From: UBA1672 sp964351365
GTDB taxonomy: Bacteria; Pseudomonadota; Alphaproteobacteria; Micavibrionales; Micavibrionaceae
Length of the DNA: 32,536 nucleotides
Assembly (NCBI GenBank): GCA_964351365.1
Contig: CAYGNP010000024.1
Coordinates: forward strand, 1-32,536
Direction of reading: 5' to 3'
Within the stretch, counting starts at the first letter, position 1. Every line of letters begins with the position of its first letter. Shown in pieces: positions 32,420 through 32,536 of this stretch. Under the pieces are notes generated by a model. That model was not told where the DNA came from, searched no databases, and was given only the letters and a program-made list of their open reading frames with translations. A program made the position numbers and the translations under genes.

Positions 32420-32536
32420 CAAATTGTCAGTTCTTTGAAACAATCTGCCACCGATATCACAAGAAGCCGGTCTTGAGCATATAAAAAAAAGGTGCTGTCC
32501 TAGATAATTAGCCCATATATTTATTAACCCATTGCT

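Noticed and set aside
1..32536. tRNA, rRNA, CRISPR arrays, prophage or defence genes
   Set aside because: No cloverleaf, conserved rRNA stretch, regular spaced repeat, integrase or known defence domain was seen on either strand.

Overview
The window looks like chromosomal DNA from a Gram-negative bacterium, most likely an alphaproteobacterium. The evidence is the acpP-fabF-mltG gene order, threonine synthase (ThrC) close to an M16 processing-type peptidase, a YqgE/AlgH protein, and a Wza/Wzc-type envelope polysaccharide system. The lineage cannot be fixed further from sequence reading. The vitamin B6 genes are pdxS/pdxT (ribose-5-phosphate route), which is unusual for this class. No rRNA, tRNA, CRISPR array or complete insertion sequence was recognised, and no gene-free stretch exceeds about 190 bases.

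Layout. (1) 1-1130: the 5' part of a calcium-binding RTX-repeat protein, cut by the left edge. (2) 1254-11679: an exopolysaccharide locus. On the minus strand lie a Wzc-type tyrosine autokinase, a Wza-type export lipoprotein and a membrane-anchored EEP-fold hydrolase. Divergent from these is a plus-strand Wzy/WaaL-like protein, Wzx-like flippase and GT4 glycosyltransferase, joined by ATGA overlaps. Converging on them are ManC (GDP-mannose synthesis) and a WbaZ-like glycosyltransferase. Together they cover sugar activation, unit assembly, flipping, polymerisation and export; the initiating phosphosugar transferase is not in the window. (3) 11866-14489: acpP, fabF and mltG. (4) 14491-15980: three minus-strand genes of unknown function, the outer two looking like distant paralogues. 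(5) 16054-19103: an AsnB-type amidotransferase fused translationally to another GT4 glycosyltransferase, probably a detached part of the polysaccharide pathway. (6) 19169-19741: yqgE with its own likely promoter. (7) 19738-24798: a minus-strand run of flotillin-like protein, thrC, acyltransferase-3 and M16 peptidase. (8) 24862-28434: pdxS, an AT-rich orphan gene, a SAM methyltransferase, a half-size EamA protein and pdxT. (9) 28535-29740: a BaiN/HI0933-type flavoprotein. (10) 29737-32419: an EamA permease, a 27-codon cysteine-tailed peptide ORF and a SulP anion transporter with a STAS domain.

The least explained parts are the paralogue-flanked trio at 14491-15980, the orphan gene at 26730-27473 with a near-perfect dyad over its ribosome-binding site, and the tiny cysteine-tailed ORF at 31416-31499. 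Base composition changes sharply at about 6866, inside a translationally coupled polysaccharide operon, which suggests the polysaccharide locus is a composite of at least two sources.
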